A stretch of 64,000 nt of DNA from an uncultured Fretibacterium sp. Its GTDB lineage: Bacteria > Synergistota > Synergistia > Synergistales > Aminobacteriaceae. A model generated the notes under the pieces. It was not told the origin of the DNA, made no database searches, and saw only the letters and a list, made by a program, of their open reading frames with translations. Position numbers and translations under genes: made by a program. The DNA lies in assembly GCA_937911045.1 (NCBI GenBank), contig CALEPX010000021.1, positions 62,001 through 126,000 of the forward strand. The letters are read 5' to 3'. Shown here one piece after another: positions 1 through 9,750 of the stretch. The stretch's first letter is position 1, and every line of letters begins with the position of its first letter.

Positions 1-332
1 ATCGAATTGCCGCGAATGGCGACACGTGCAATAAAATCGGAACTTCAGGGCTTGCGATTCTTGCGAAATATTACGGGATTCCGTTTTACGTTTTTGCGCC
101 GAAATCCACGATTGACATGAGCATAAATTCCGGTGACGAGATCGTAATCGAACATAGACCATCGAGCGAAATTACGGAACTTTGGTACGAGAAACGCATG
201 GCCCCGAACGATGTGAAAGTTTATAATCCGGCATTTGACGTTACGAATCACGAATTAATCTCAGGAATTGTTACGGACTTGGGAATTTTTCGCGCGCCTT
301 ATGACGTTAGCTTGAGAGAAATTTTCGCGTAA
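1..332 (+). CDS. mtnA: S-methyl-5-thioribose-1-phosphate isomerase, C-terminal part (partial)
   Basis: The reading frame is open from base 3 and stops at 330-332, so only about the last 109 residues are in the window. The protein begins [11 protein letters not shown], continues through a [15 protein letters not shown] stretch and ends with a [10 protein letters not shown] block. These are the conserved C-terminal segments of MtnA, the aldose-ketose isomerase that converts methylthioribose-1-phosphate to methylthioribulose-1-phosphate in methionine salvage. The aspartate of the NGD motif is the family's catalytic acid. The start lies outside the window. eIF2B-like ribose-1,5-bisphosphate isomerases are relatives, but the NGD and PAFDVT blocks favour MtnA. 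Confidence 0.9.
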   Translation, partial: RIAANGDTCNKIGTSGLAILAKYYGIPFYVFAPKSTIDMSINSGDEIVIEHRPSSEITELWYEKRMAPNDVKVYNPAFDVTNHELISGIVTDLGIFRAPYDVSLREIFA

Positions 333-333
333 G

Positions 334-359
334 AAAAACAGCCCTCGTTGTGAGAGCTG
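334..359 (-). terminator. Rho-independent terminator of the transketolase gene
   Basis: Read on the minus strand, 359 to 339 folds into an 8-bp stem (CAGCTCTC with GAGGGCTG, one G-U pair) around an ACAAC loop. It is followed by five U. It sits 33 bases past the transketolase stop codon and just after the convergent mtnA stop. Confidence 0.8.
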
Positions 360-391
360 CGTTAATTCGTAGGTGTTTGTTCGTGTGAAAA

Positions 392-2308
392 TTATTTCTT
401 GAACTCGATGAATGATTTCGCGATGCCTTCCGGATCAAGTCCGAAAGCTTTGCGTAATTCGCTGGAAACACCTGATAAGCCGTATTTTTCAACGCCGAGA
501 TTCTTGATTTTTGCGCCAAGATTGCGGCGTGCGATTTCAAGACCAAGGATTGCGCCCATGCCCGTGTTGATGTGATGATCTTCGACGGTCAGAATATATC
601 CGGTTGCACATGCTTCTTTCAAAGCAGCCTCGTCGATTTCAAGCGGTGATGATACGCAATAGACCGAGACATTCACGCCCTGTTTTGCGAGTTCTTCTGC
701 GGATTTCAGCGCGATTTGTGTCAGGTAGCCGAGTGCGAAGATTGCGCCGTCTTTTCCGTCACGTAATTTCACAGCTTTGCCGTACTCGAATTTGTAATCA
801 GGTGACGCAAATTCCGGAATCGAATCAACTTTGCTGCGACCAACAGCCAAGCACACACAGCCCGGAGTTTTGAGCATGTAACGGGTAGCTTTGTCAGTCT
901 GGTTAGGATCTGCCGGCACGAGTAATTTCCAGCCGAACATGTTACGCGCCTGTCCGACGTAATCTATGCACTGGTGAGTTTCGCCGTCTTCGCCAACGTC
1001 AAGACCAACGTGAGTTAATACGAGTTTGTTGCCAGCTTTGTTGATGTCGTTAAGTCTTTGCTGGTTGTAAGCTTCGTCGATTCCGAAAACGCCAAATTCT
1101 GCCCAGACTGAGACAGTTCCAGCAGCCGCCGCAGCTCCCGAAATTGTAGCAACAGCATGTTCCTGAATGCCGCACTGGATAAATTCATCGGGACAGACTT
1201 TCTTGAACTCGCCGGTCATAACGGACGGTGACAAATCGCAATCGAATACAAGAATCGGAGTTTTGCCCGGGACTTTGTAATTGAGTTTGCCCACGTCAGC
1301 GACAGCTTTTCCGAATGCGCCGCGGTTGTCGGATTTTTTCTCGTTCGTGTATACGATCGGAGTTCCGGTTTCGATATCAGCTTCGAATGGGGTAATTTCG
1401 CGATAAGGTTTCGGAGCAGGAGTATTTTTTCGCGCGTCGAGAGCTTTGTTCAGGATTTCAGGATCGCCGCCGAGAGATTTAATGACGGTTGAATAAATCG
1501 GTTCGCCAGGAGCTTTTCCGTGATAAGTTGGCAGCCCTTCCATTTCGCCGCCGTCTTTGCCCATGATAGTATTGCACATGAGTACAGTAGGTTTGCCGTT
1601 TTTACCAGCGTTTGCGAGAGCCTTGAATAATTCGGGGAATGAATGTCCATCGCATTCCACAACTTCCCAGCCATCAGCTTCCCAGATTTCTCGGATGTTG
1701 CATTGCATGATTTCTTCGACAGTGCCGCTGAGCTGAATCTTGTTCCAGTCGATGAGGGCGATTACGTTGTTGAGTTTCTGGCTGACTGCGATTCGTCTGG
1801 CTTCTGCAAGTTGTCCTTTGGTTTGACCGCCGTCACCCATCAAGACGAAAACTTTGCCGTCATGATTTCTAGCGCGCTGAGCCAGTGCAAATCCGACACC
1901 AGCTGAAAGTCCCTGACCTAAGTTGCCCGTGTCCCAATCGATTCCGGGAACTTCTCGAACAATGTGTCCCTGAATTGTGCTGCCGAATCGTCTGAAGTTT
2001 GGTAACGCGTCCTCGGCAGGAATGAATCCGTATTCGATTAAAGCTGCGTAAACTCCTGCTGAAGTGTGACCGTGAGAAATTATTACGTAATCACGATCGA
2101 GTTCACTTGCATTAGCCGGCGTTAAATTTGCGAATCCGTAAACGCTCAGGAACATTTCCATGCTTGAGAATGCGCCGCCCGGGTGACCGGAATTTGCAGC
2201 CTGAACCATTGTTAAAGAATTGATTCGAGCTTGTTTTGCAGATGCTTTCAGAGCGTTGAGTTCTTCATCAGTGAGAGTAGCTTTTCCGTGCAGATTTTTA
2301 AGTGCCAT
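392..2308 (-). CDS. tkt: Transketolase, single-chain
   Basis: This 638-residue ThDP enzyme transfers two-carbon ketol units between sugar phosphates in the non-oxidative pentose phosphate pathway. The length is that of a full single-chain transketolase, with pyrophosphate, pyrimidine and C-terminal domains all present. Visible landmarks are ISHGHTSAG near residue 77, the metal/ThDP-binding GDGGQTKGQ near 158, and a THQCIDY segment in the pyrimidine domain. The GDG loop (GGQTKGQ rather than the commoner GELQEGQ) marks a divergent subfamily. The ATG has a GGAGGAAAAATT SD directly upstream. It is a lone gene, divergent from the AEC transporter. Confidence 0.93.
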   Translation of the reverse strand: MALKNLHGKATLTDEELNALKASAKQARINSLTMVQAANSGHPGGAFSSMEMFLSVYGFANLTPANASELDRDYVIISHGHTSAGVYAALIEYGFIPAEDALPNFRRFGSTIQGHIVREVPGIDWDTGNLGQGLSAGVGFALAQRARNHDGKVFVLMGDGGQTKGQLAEARRIAVSQKLNNVIALIDWNKIQLSGTVEEIMQCNIREIWEADGWEVVECDGHSFPELFKALANAGKNGKPTVLMCNTIMGKDGGEMEGLPTYHGKAPGEPIYSTVIKSLGGDPEILNKALDARKNTPAPKPYREITPFEADIETGTPIVYTNEKKSDNRGAFGKAVADVGKLNYKVPGKTPILVFDCDLSPSVMTGEFKKVCPDEFIQCGIQEHAVATISGAAAAAGTVSVWAEFGVFGIDEAYNQQRLNDINKAGNKLVLTHVGLDVGEDGETHQCIDYVGQARNMFGWKLLVPADPNQTDKATRYMLKTPGCVCLAVGRSKVDSIPEFASPDYKFEYGKAVKLRDGKDGAIFALGYLTQIALKSAEELAKQGVNVSVYCVSSPLEIDEAALKEACATGYILTVEDHHINTGMGAILGLEIARRNLGAKIKNLGVEKYGLSGVSSELRKAFGLDPEGIAKSFIEFKK

Positions 2309-2425
2309 AATTTTTCCTCCGTTTAATTATTATTGTTATATTAAGAATAACAGAATTTGCAGAATTTTGAATCGCAGAATTATTGAATCGTGATAATATT
2401 TCCGAAAGAACAGGAGGGGAATTTT

Positions 2426-3373
2426 TTGGATCTCGATTTTTTTATGGTTATCAAAACTTTGACGGGATTATTCGTGTTGATAGCGTTTGGCTATGCTGCT
2501 GTGAAGACTGGCATGGTTGACGCGAGAGCTACGGTGCATTTCTCGGCATTATTAATGAAGATTACGTTGCCATGTACGATTTTTATATCGCTGGTTCAGA
2601 AGGAATATAATCCGGCGTTTATTTACGATGCTTTGACGATGATTGCGAGCGGACTTGTGATTTACACGTGCATGTTGTATGTTTCGAAATTCGTCGCGAA
2701 AATTTTCGGAGTTGCAAAAAATTCGCGTGGGATTTGGGCATTTGCGTGTACGTATAGCAATGCGGGATTTGTCGCGTTCCCGATTACGTTGGCATTGTTG
2801 GGGCGAGAAGGTCTTGCGCTTGCTGTAATGCTGAATATGACGTTTAACATCACGGCGTATTCGTTGGGCGCGATTGAGATTGCTAAGGATTCAGCGAGTA
2901 CGTCTGGAGAATTGGATATGAAGTCCGTAATTTTCAGCACGATAAATTTCGCGATTGTTTTAAGTCTGATATTTTATTTCGGAAGAATCGAATTGCCCGA
3001 ACTTGCTGCAACGTCGATAAATTACGTTTCGAATATTACTACGCCGTTGTCGATGCTTTTGATCGGAATGTCACTGGCGAAGACACACACGCAGGATATT
3101 TTGAAGAACAGGGACGCTTGGACATGTTCAGCGATGCGCCTGATAATTTACCCGTTAATATTGTGCGGATTATTCCGGATTTTTGTGCCGTGGAGCAATC
3201 CGATGATTACGGCGGTAATAATTCTGGTTATGTCTATGCCCGTTGCGAGTACAGCTGTGATAGTTGCTGAAACGTATAATTCGAACGCGGATTTAGCAGC
3301 TGAAGCGTTATTTATCTCGGACGTTGCTTGCATGATTACGATACCGTTGATTTGCACGTTGATTCCGGTTTGA
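2426..3373 (+). CDS. AEC (auxin efflux carrier) family transporter
   Basis: About 315 residues, almost entirely hydrophobic, with some ten predicted membrane helices and the FGYAAVKTGMVD opening typical of AEC/BART permeases. Bacterial members (MdcF, MleP-like) carry organic acids, but the substrate cannot be read from sequence. I chose the TTG at 2426 because AGGAGGGG lies at 2412-2419 with ideal spacing. An ATG at 2444 would remove only six residues, and the upstream ATG at 2390 has no SD. The chromate-transporter pair follows after 21 bases, so they may be co-transcribed. Confidence 0.85.
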   Translation: MDLDFFMVIKTLTGLFVLIAFGYAAVKTGMVDARATVHFSALLMKITLPCTIFISLVQKEYNPAFIYDALTMIASGLVIYTCMLYVSKFVAKIFGVAKNSRGIWAFACTYSNAGFVAFPITLALLGREGLALAVMLNMTFNITAYSLGAIEIAKDSASTSGELDMKSVIFSTINFAIVLSLIFYFGRIELPELAATSINYVSNITTPLSMLLIGMSLAKTHTQDILKNRDAWTCSAMRLIIYPLILCGLFRIFVPWSNPMITAVIILVMSMPVASTAVIVAETYNSNADLAAEALFISDVACMITIPLICTLIPV

Positions 3374-3394
3374 TTTTACTGGGAGTGAAAGATT

Positions 3395-3940
3395 TTGCTG
3401 AAGAAATTATATTGCGAATTTCTGAGATTTGGCTGCTTTACGTTTGGCGGAGGCTGGAGCATTGTCGCGCAGATGAACGAACTGTACGTGAAACAGGAGC
3501 GGATTTTGACGGACGAAGAATTGCTGGATATTACGAGCATAGGAAGAAGTTTGCCCGGGACGATGATCGGAAATATTGCGATGTTATTCGGATATAGAAT
3601 GCGCGGATTTTTCGGAGGAGTTGCGTGCGCGTTCGGAATGATAACTGCGCCGATGATTGTGTTGATATTAATCACGATGTTTTACTCGATGTTTCATGAT
3701 AACGTTTGGGTAGCTTCTGCGATGAAAGGAGTTAGAGCAGCGGTTGCTCCTGTGATTTTGAGCGCGTTGATGGCGATGCTGCGAAGTGCGTTCAAGTTTC
3801 CGCCGTGTTATCTGGTAGCGTTGTTGATGTTCGGATTGTATTTTTTCGCCGGAATTAGCTGTGTTTGGCTTGTAATTTTCGGAGCGATTCTGGGACTTGT
3901 GATTTGCGAATATTACGAGAAGAGAGCGAATCATGAGTGA
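3395..3940 (+). CDS. Chromate transporter family protein, first half-subunit
   Basis: A 181-residue membrane protein with the N-terminal CHR-family signature (FxRFGCFTFGGGWSIVAQMNE) and an LPGTMIGNIA loop. Short-chain CHR proteins are encoded as adjacent pairs that assemble in opposite orientation, and this one overlaps its partner by 8 bp. They are annotated as chromate efflux, but in anaerobes the physiological anion is unknown. The start is a TTG with GGGAGTGA just upstream. Confidence 0.85.
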   Translation: MLKKLYCEFLRFGCFTFGGGWSIVAQMNELYVKQERILTDEELLDITSIGRSLPGTMIGNIAMLFGYRMRGFFGGVACAFGMITAPMIVLILITMFYSMFHDNVWVASAMKGVRAAVAPVILSALMAMLRSAFKFPPCYLVALLMFGLYFFAGISCVWLVIFGAILGLVICEYYEKRANHE

Positions 3941-4472
3941 GTTAATAACGCTGCTTGAATTATTCTGGAGTTTCGTGAAAATCGGATTTACAAGTTTCGG
4001 TGGCTTGTCGATGATTCCGTTGATTTCGAGCGAGATGATCTCACACGGATTCATGACGGCTTCAGAAGTTGCGGATATAGTAGCGATTGCTGAGATGACA
4101 CCGGGACCGCTGGGATTGAATTGCGCGACGTTCGCGGGAATGCGTGCGGCCGGAATTTTGGGAGCGATTGTCGCGAATTTGGGAGCGTTATCGCCGGCGT
4201 TGACGTTTGCGTTTGCAGCCGCGGTATTTTTCGAACACGCGAAGAATAACAAGTATCTCGTGCAAATAATGACAGGTGTAAGACCTGCGTGTGTAGGAAT
4301 GGTTGCCGGAGTAATCGTCGAGATGGCGCGTGAAAATTATGTTGACGTTCCGACGCTTGCGATTGGAGTTATAGATCTGATTTTGCTTTTGTATCTGAGA
4401 ATGTCGATCCCGAAAGTTTTGTTATTAAGCGCGATTTTGGGGATTATATTTTTTGCGGTGATGGGATTGTGA
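3933..4472 (+). CDS. Chromate transporter family protein, second half-subunit
   Basis: A 179-residue homologue of the preceding gene. It has the same GFTSFGGLSMIPLISSEM opening and an AEMTPGPLGLNCATFAG loop, matching the FGG and TPGP motifs of the CHR superfamily. The ATG lies inside the end of the first gene, which implies translational coupling. Two half-length genes are the normal short-chain arrangement and not a frameshifted chrA: each has its own start and its own copy of the conserved motifs. Confidence 0.86.
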   Translation: MSELITLLELFWSFVKIGFTSFGGLSMIPLISSEMISHGFMTASEVADIVAIAEMTPGPLGLNCATFAGMRAAGILGAIVANLGALSPALTFAFAAAVFFEHAKNNKYLVQIMTGVRPACVGMVAGVIVEMARENYVDVPTLAIGVIDLILLLYLRMSIPKVLLLSAILGIIFFAVMGL

Positions 4473-4475
4473 GCT

Positions 4476-4775
4476 ATGTTTGATAAACGAGCATTGATGG
4501 ATTTTATCGAGAGAAATACGTTTCTGAGTGTTGTGGATTGTGGCGAATGGTTTTACGCGGCGCATTATGTTGAACGTTCGTTTGCTGCTGCGTACACGAG
4601 CGATGATCTGGAAAAGTTGTGCGAATTTGCTTTGAAAGCGGATCGTGCGAAAAAAAATGATTCGCTTTACTTGATATTTCGCAGCAAATTTGACGAATCG
4701 AATCCTGATTATGTTCGAAAGTGCGTTGAATTGTTTATGCGTGAAAGAAAGATTCGTGAGATTAATCGCGTATAA
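4476..4775 (+). CDS. Hypothetical protein, 99 residues
   Basis: I do not recognise this family. It is a soluble, mixed-charge protein without a signal peptide or membrane segment. The N-terminal half contains DCGEWFYAAHYVERSF and the C-terminal half is rich in Lys/Arg helices (YVRKCVELFMRERK). It begins 3 bases after the second chromate-transporter gene with no clear SD, so it is probably translated by coupling. Its frame is intact and its codon use matches the neighbours, which supports a real gene. Confidence 0.65.
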   Translation: MFDKRALMDFIERNTFLSVVDCGEWFYAAHYVERSFAAAYTSDDLEKLCEFALKADRAKKNDSLYLIFRSKFDESNPDYVRKCVELFMRERKIREINRV

Positions 4776-4802
4776 ATCCGAAATTTTTGGTGTAATATGC
4801 GC

Positions 4803-4831
4803 TTGAACAAAATTTTTTTTGTATATATAAT
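4803..4831 (+). promoter_or_regulatory. Sigma-70-type promoter of the V-ATPase operon
   Basis: TTGAAC (4803-4808), a 17-bp spacer rich in A and T, and TATAAT (4826-4831). It lies about 60 bases before the first ATPase gene. The leader then contains a small GGGGTAATCCC hairpin before the AGGAGGTG SD. Confidence 0.75.
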
Positions 4832-4892
4832 TGACGCTGTTTTTGAAATTTCAGGGGTAATCCCGTTTTATTACAGGAGGTGAAAATTTTTT

Positions 4893-5222
4893 ATGGCAGA
4901 AAATCAGACGATTGCGGAGATTAAGACCGCCGAATCTCAAGCTGCCGCCGCGGTTCAGTCAGCGAAAGAGAATGCAGTGAAGAAGCTTAACAGAGCAAGT
5001 GCCGACGCTGAAAATTCTCTCAAGGAAGCCAGACAAGCCGCAGCCCGACAGTTCCGAGACAAGATTAAGCGTGCTGAAGAAGCAGCCGAGACGAAAGCCA
5101 AAAATATTCTGTCCAAGCGTGAAGCTGATGCCAAAGGATTCTATGACAGTCACAAGTCAAAGATTCACGGTGCAGCCTCATGGATTACTGAAGAGGTGAT
5201 GAAGAAATATGGGCGTGGCTAG
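4893..5222 (+). CDS. atpH: V-type ATP synthase subunit H (peripheral-stalk coiled coil)
   Basis: A 109-residue, Ala/Lys/Glu-rich, wholly helical protein that matches the small peripheral-stalk subunit (AhaH/NtpF-type) which pairs with subunit E. It is the first gene of the V-ATPase cluster and overlaps subunit I by 14 bp. The start ATG has AGGAGGTG nine bases upstream. The sequence is low-complexity coiled coil, so the assignment rests on composition, length and the conserved H-I gene order. Confidence 0.8.
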   Translation: MAENQTIAEIKTAESQAAAAVQSAKENAVKKLNRASADAENSLKEARQAAARQFRDKIKRAEEAAETKAKNILSKREADAKGFYDSHKSKIHGAASWITEEVMKKYGRG

Positions 5223-7224
5223 ACTCAAGAAATCTGAGCTGTATTATCACAAATCCGTCCATGCTCAGATAGCCGCAGCACTTCAAGAGTCACAAGCTTG
5301 TCAGATTATAAGCACGGAATCTGAATCTGAGTCTAAAACACGCGAATCGGGTTCGGAGATTTTTGCTTTGCTTTCGAAGAGTGAGGAGAAATTATCGGAT
5401 ATTAGATACTTGATGCGAAGTTTGACGCCGCATTTTGTTGATCCGGTGCCGTCACTTGACAGAATGCTCGGTGAACGTCCGGAAGTTTCGATGGAAGATT
5501 TGTCGAAATTATCGGATCAGACGGATTTGAAAGTTATTTGCGAGAAAACTCGCGCTGTTGAACAAAGAACTGCTCAGACGAGGCTTGAATTATCACAGGC
5601 ACGGGCAGATCTTGCATTGCTTGAGAATTTGGGATTCTTCCAGTATCAGCTCTCGGTCATAACTGAGGGGACTAAAACGCTCAAAGCTGTAATCGGAACG
5701 GTGAAAGTTGAGAGTGTGAATAAGCTTAAGGCTGCGTTGGGAGATTTCTCGAAATTTGCGAGTGATGTTGACTTGACTGTTGCAGAAATTGACGAGAAGG
5801 CGAATCCTCAGGAAATTTACGCTGCGTTGATTTATTCACGGAAACTTGAGCGCGAAATATTAGACGTTTGCGTTAAGAATGGATTTTCGAGTGTTGAGAT
5901 TCCGTCACATTTCCAGGCTACGGTCGCAGAAGAAAAGGAAATTGCTGTTGCGAAAATCGCTGAACTTGAAGCTGCTGAGGCTGCTGCACTTGCTGATATG
6001 AAAGCACTTGCGCAGGAGAACATGCCGACGGTTCAGAAACTCTCGGATTATTGGACGAGCATGAACAGACGCTGGCAGGAAATCGCGAAGAGTGAGAACA
6101 CAGAGACGACTGTTTTCACGAAATTCTGGATTCCTGAGACTGAGTGTGAGAAGCTGAAGTCCAAGATTGATTCGATAAGCTCTGACGTTGAGCTGGTATT
6201 TGCCGATCCTGAACCCGATGAAGAACCGCCGACGTTGCTTAAGAATGGCAATTTTGCTAGACCGTTTAATATTTTGACGGAATTGTACTCGCCGCCGACG
6301 TATCGAGGGATTGATCCTACGCCGTTATTAGCACCGTTCTTTTTTATATTTTTTGGAATGTGTTTGGGCGATGCTGGTTACGCGATAGTTTTGGCTGGAA
6401 CGATCTGGTACGTTTTCAGGAAGTACAAGCGAATCCCGGCAGGAATTAAGGATTTCATCACGTTATTTGCGTATTGTTCGGTTTCGACGCTGATTTACGG
6501 AATAATTTCTGGAAGTTTCTTCGGGAATTTTATCGACAGTTTTGTGCCGATTCTCGTTCCGTTCAAAAATTCGCTGATGTTGGTTGACCCGATGACGAAT
6601 CCGATGCAGGTTTTGGGAATTTCGCTGTTATTAGGCGTCGTGCATTTGATGTTTGGATTATTAATCGCAGCGTATGACAAGATCAGGCACGGAGAATTTA
6701 TTGACGCTTTGGGCTCGGATATTTCGTGGTTCCTGTTCATCGTGGGATTATGCTTCTATGGTGTAGGACTTGGCGGAATGCTGCCGTCACATTTCGTGCA
6801 AATCGGTCAGGCGATGGCGATTCTCGGAGCGGTGATAATATTTATTTACGCGGGCAAAGGCAAAGCCGGAATTTTCAGCAAGATTATTTCCGGATTTTTG
6901 GCGTTATACGGATCGACGTCGTATTTGGGAGACATTCTGAGTTATAGCAGATTGTTGGCGTTAGGCTTTGGATCGGCTGTTATCGGAATGGTAATAAATC
7001 TTTTGGGCGGACTTGCTGCTGACATTCCGTATATTGGCTGGCTGATTGGCATAGTTGTAATAATCGGCGGTCATATATTCAGCATTTTGATTAATATTTT
7101 GGGTTCGTTCGTACACCCGTTGAGACTTCAGTACGTTGAGTTCTTCGGGAAATTTTACAACGGCGGCGGAGAGTCATTTGCTCCATTGACACTTTCACAG
7201 GAATTTGTCACCGTCAAATCTTAG
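5209..7224 (+). CDS. atpI: V-type ATP synthase subunit I (a subunit)
   Basis: This 671-residue subunit forms the ion half-channels next to the K ring and anchors the peripheral stalks. The first 330 residues or so are a soluble, coiled-coil-rich arm. From about residue 365 (TPLLAPFFFIFFGMCLGDAGYA) the rest is membrane-embedded with some seven or eight helices. The conserved SYSRLLALGFGSAVIG segment near residue 580 carries the essential stator arginine that interacts with the ring glutamate. The protein is full length and co-translated with subunit H. Confidence 0.93.
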   Translation: MGVARLKKSELYYHKSVHAQIAAALQESQACQIISTESESESKTRESGSEIFALLSKSEEKLSDIRYLMRSLTPHFVDPVPSLDRMLGERPEVSMEDLSKLSDQTDLKVICEKTRAVEQRTAQTRLELSQARADLALLENLGFFQYQLSVITEGTKTLKAVIGTVKVESVNKLKAALGDFSKFASDVDLTVAEIDEKANPQEIYAALIYSRKLEREILDVCVKNGFSSVEIPSHFQATVAEEKEIAVAKIAELEAAEAAALADMKALAQENMPTVQKLSDYWTSMNRRWQEIAKSENTETTVFTKFWIPETECEKLKSKIDSISSDVELVFADPEPDEEPPTLLKNGNFARPFNILTELYSPPTYRGIDPTPLLAPFFFIFFGMCLGDAGYAIVLAGTIWYVFRKYKRIPAGIKDFITLFAYCSVSTLIYGIISGSFFGNFIDSFVPILVPFKNSLMLVDPMTNPMQVLGISLLLGVVHLMFGLLIAAYDKIRHGEFIDALGSDISWFLFIVGLCFYGVGLGGMLPSHFVQIGQAMAILGAVIIFIYAGKGKAGIFSKIISGFLALYGSTSYLGDILSYSRLLALGFGSAVIGMVINLLGGLAADIPYIGWLIGIVVIIGGHIFSILINILGSFVHPLRLQYVEFFGKFYNGGGESFAPLTLSQEFVTVKS

Positions 7225-7235
7225 ACAAATCTTAG

Positions 7236-7757
<522 letters not shown>

Positions 7758-7775
7758 TTCGGGTGGGTGATCTTA

Positions 7776-8354
7776 ATGGCACTTGCCGATATAAAAGCTA
7801 AAATCAAATCGGATTCTCAGGCGCAGATTAAGGCAATCGAAGAGGAAAACGACGCAAAAGTCCGTGCAGTCAGTCAGAAAGTCAATGCTGAGATCAAGAG
7901 CATTCAGGATTCTTACGCTGCAAGACTTGCCAAGGAAGAGCCGGAAGTTCTCAAACGTCGCGAAATCGTGGCTGAACTTGACGCAAAGCGCGTGGATTTG
8001 GGAACTCGTCAGAAATTGGTCTCAGAGGCATTTGAGGCGGCTTTGAAGCAATTAACGGAATTACCGGCTGAGAAATACGCTGGATTTGCTGAGAGATTGC
8101 TCAACGAGGCGGTCGCAACTGGCAAAGAAGTCATGTTCACCGGCAAGAACGAGAAATGCCTGGATCAGAACTGGCTCGAAAAATATAATTCTGCGCATAA
8201 CACTTCGATAACGCTTTCAACTGAGAAACTTGATATTGCTGGCGGTTTTGTTTTAAGAAACGACAGGATCGACACGAATTGTTCTTGGGAGATGTTGCTC
8301 TCCGACGCACGCTCTGAAATTGAGACAGGGGTCGTTAAAAGGCTGTTCGAGTGA
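7776..8354 (+). CDS. atpE: V-type ATP synthase subunit E (peripheral stalk)
   Basis: A 192-residue protein. The N-terminal half is a long charged helix that pairs with subunit H, and the C-terminal half (ending GVVKRLFE) is the globular domain that binds the catalytic head. The IDTNCSWEMLLSDARSEIE segment fits the usual 'GGF/V..nGrI.v.nTle.rl' pattern of subunit E. I chose the ATG at 7776 rather than the in-frame GTG at 7767, which sits inside the GGGTGGGTGA SD. Confidence 0.87.
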   Translation: MALADIKAKIKSDSQAQIKAIEEENDAKVRAVSQKVNAEIKSIQDSYAARLAKEEPEVLKRREIVAELDAKRVDLGTRQKLVSEAFEAALKQLTELPAEKYAGFAERLLNEAVATGKEVMFTGKNEKCLDQNWLEKYNSAHNTSITLSTEKLDIAGGFVLRNDRIDTNCSWEMLLSDARSEIETGVVKRLFE

Positions 8355-8368
8355 GGGGGGTGTAAGCT

Positions 8369-9361
8369 GTGAGTTATGTTTACACCGTTGCACGGCTGCG
8401 AGGAATGGAGAATCATATTCTGGATTCGGCATTTTTCACACGCCTGATGGACAGCGCAAGTATCGATGACGCTCTGAAAATGCTCGGTGAGACGTCGTAT
8501 TCGCAGTATTTGAATCAGGATTCGAATTTTGACAAGGCGATTGATTCTGAGATGCTCGCCACGTTCCATGAGTTGGCGCAATTTGTGCCGGATCAGGAAT
8601 TGTTGACGCTTTTCAGGATTCCGTATGATTTTCATAACGTGAAGGTGTTGCTGAAGGGATTATTTAAAGTCAGAGCCGGAGATTTGAACGGAAGACGCTA
8701 TGATTTGCTCTCAAAATTAGCAAGCATTGACACGAATGAATTAACGGAAGCTGTCGAAACTGAAGAATACGGATTCTTGCCTTATGGCTTGACGGACGTA
8801 ATTCCGCAGTGTGTAGCGTTGTGGGATCAGACTAAGAATGCGCAGGCTGTGGAGTTGCTGCTGGATCATCAGATGTTCAAAGCGATGTTGGCTCTTGCTG
8901 AAAAACTGAACGTTGCTCTTGTTACGAAATGGGTCAAACTGAAGATTGACGCGGAGAATCTGAAAGCAGCGATCAGACTTGCGAGACTGAAATATGATTC
9001 GAATCATGCGCTGCCGTTCTTTCACGAGGGCGGATTTTTGAGACCTGATGATTTTGCGAAACTCATGAATGAGCCACAGGAGACTTGGTCACGGATTTTG
9101 TCGCACACGGATATTTCGAAAGTTCTGAGTGCCTTGACTGAACAGCAGGATTTGAAAGTTGCATTCTCGGACGTTTCAGCGGCGATTGACAGATATTTGC
9201 TCGAAGTTCTGGAATCTGCGAAATATTCGATTGAAGATCCTGCGAACGTGCTGCTTTATATTCTTGGCAAAGAAGCTGAGGCTAGGAATGTGCGTGTGTC
9301 GCTTGTTTGCGTATCGTCCGGACTTGACCGCGAATTTGCTCGTCGTGCTGTGATCGCGTGA
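8369..9361 (+). CDS. atpC: V-type ATP synthase subunit C (central-stalk cap)
   Basis: A 330-residue member of the V-ATPase C/d family, the funnel that couples the central rotor to the K ring. The N-terminus (YVYTVARLRGMEN) and the IPYDFHNVKVLLKGLF motif are family signatures, and the length is normal. The start is a GTG preceded by GAGGGGGGTGTAAGC. It sits between subunits E and F in the standard order. Confidence 0.9.
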   Translation: MSYVYTVARLRGMENHILDSAFFTRLMDSASIDDALKMLGETSYSQYLNQDSNFDKAIDSEMLATFHELAQFVPDQELLTLFRIPYDFHNVKVLLKGLFKVRAGDLNGRRYDLLSKLASIDTNELTEAVETEEYGFLPYGLTDVIPQCVALWDQTKNAQAVELLLDHQMFKAMLALAEKLNVALVTKWVKLKIDAENLKAAIRLARLKYDSNHALPFFHEGGFLRPDDFAKLMNEPQETWSRILSHTDISKVLSALTEQQDLKVAFSDVSAAIDRYLLEVLESAKYSIEDPANVLLYILGKEAEARNVRVSLVCVSSGLDREFARRAVIA

Positions 9362-9382
9362 TGTAACGGAGGTTAATATTCG

Positions 9383-9721
9383 ATGTCAGAAAAAAATACG
9401 AAACCCATTGCAGCAATAGGCAGTTATGAAATGGTCTTGCCGTTTCAGGCAGTCGGGATTCACAGCGTGATATTAAATTCCGAGAATCGCGGCGATTTCG
9501 AGAAGATTCTTGAGCAATTAGCCGGTGAAGATTACGCGGTGATATTTATTCAAGAAGATTTATTTGTGGATTTCTCGGACGCAGTTGAAGGGATTAATGA
9601 TAAATATAATACCAGTGTGTTGCCGGTGCCGTCACCGTTGGGTGCGACTGGAGCGGGGCTAGCTTCGATTAGGCGGAGTGTAGAGAAGGCCGTTGGTATG
9701 GATATTTTTGCCGAAAGATAA
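9383..9721 (+). CDS. atpF: V-type ATP synthase subunit F (rotor)
   Basis: A 112-residue Rossmann-like rotor subunit that binds subunit D in the central stalk. It shows the usual opening (IAAIGSYEMVLPFQAVGI), a DYAVIFIQEDL strand and a VLPVPSPLGATG segment near the C-terminus. An ACGGAGGTTAA SD lies upstream of the ATG. Confidence 0.9.
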   Translation: MSEKNTKPIAAIGSYEMVLPFQAVGIHSVILNSENRGDFEKILEQLAGEDYAVIFIQEDLFVDFSDAVEGINDKYNTSVLPVPSPLGATGAGLASIRRSVEKAVGMDIFAER

Positions 9722-9750
9722 ATAATATTACTCGGAGGAGATTAAATTAA

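Noticed and set aside
3395..4472. Frameshifted full-length chrA
   Set aside because: Both halves carry their own start and the complete duplicated motif set, as in normal short-chain CHR pairs.
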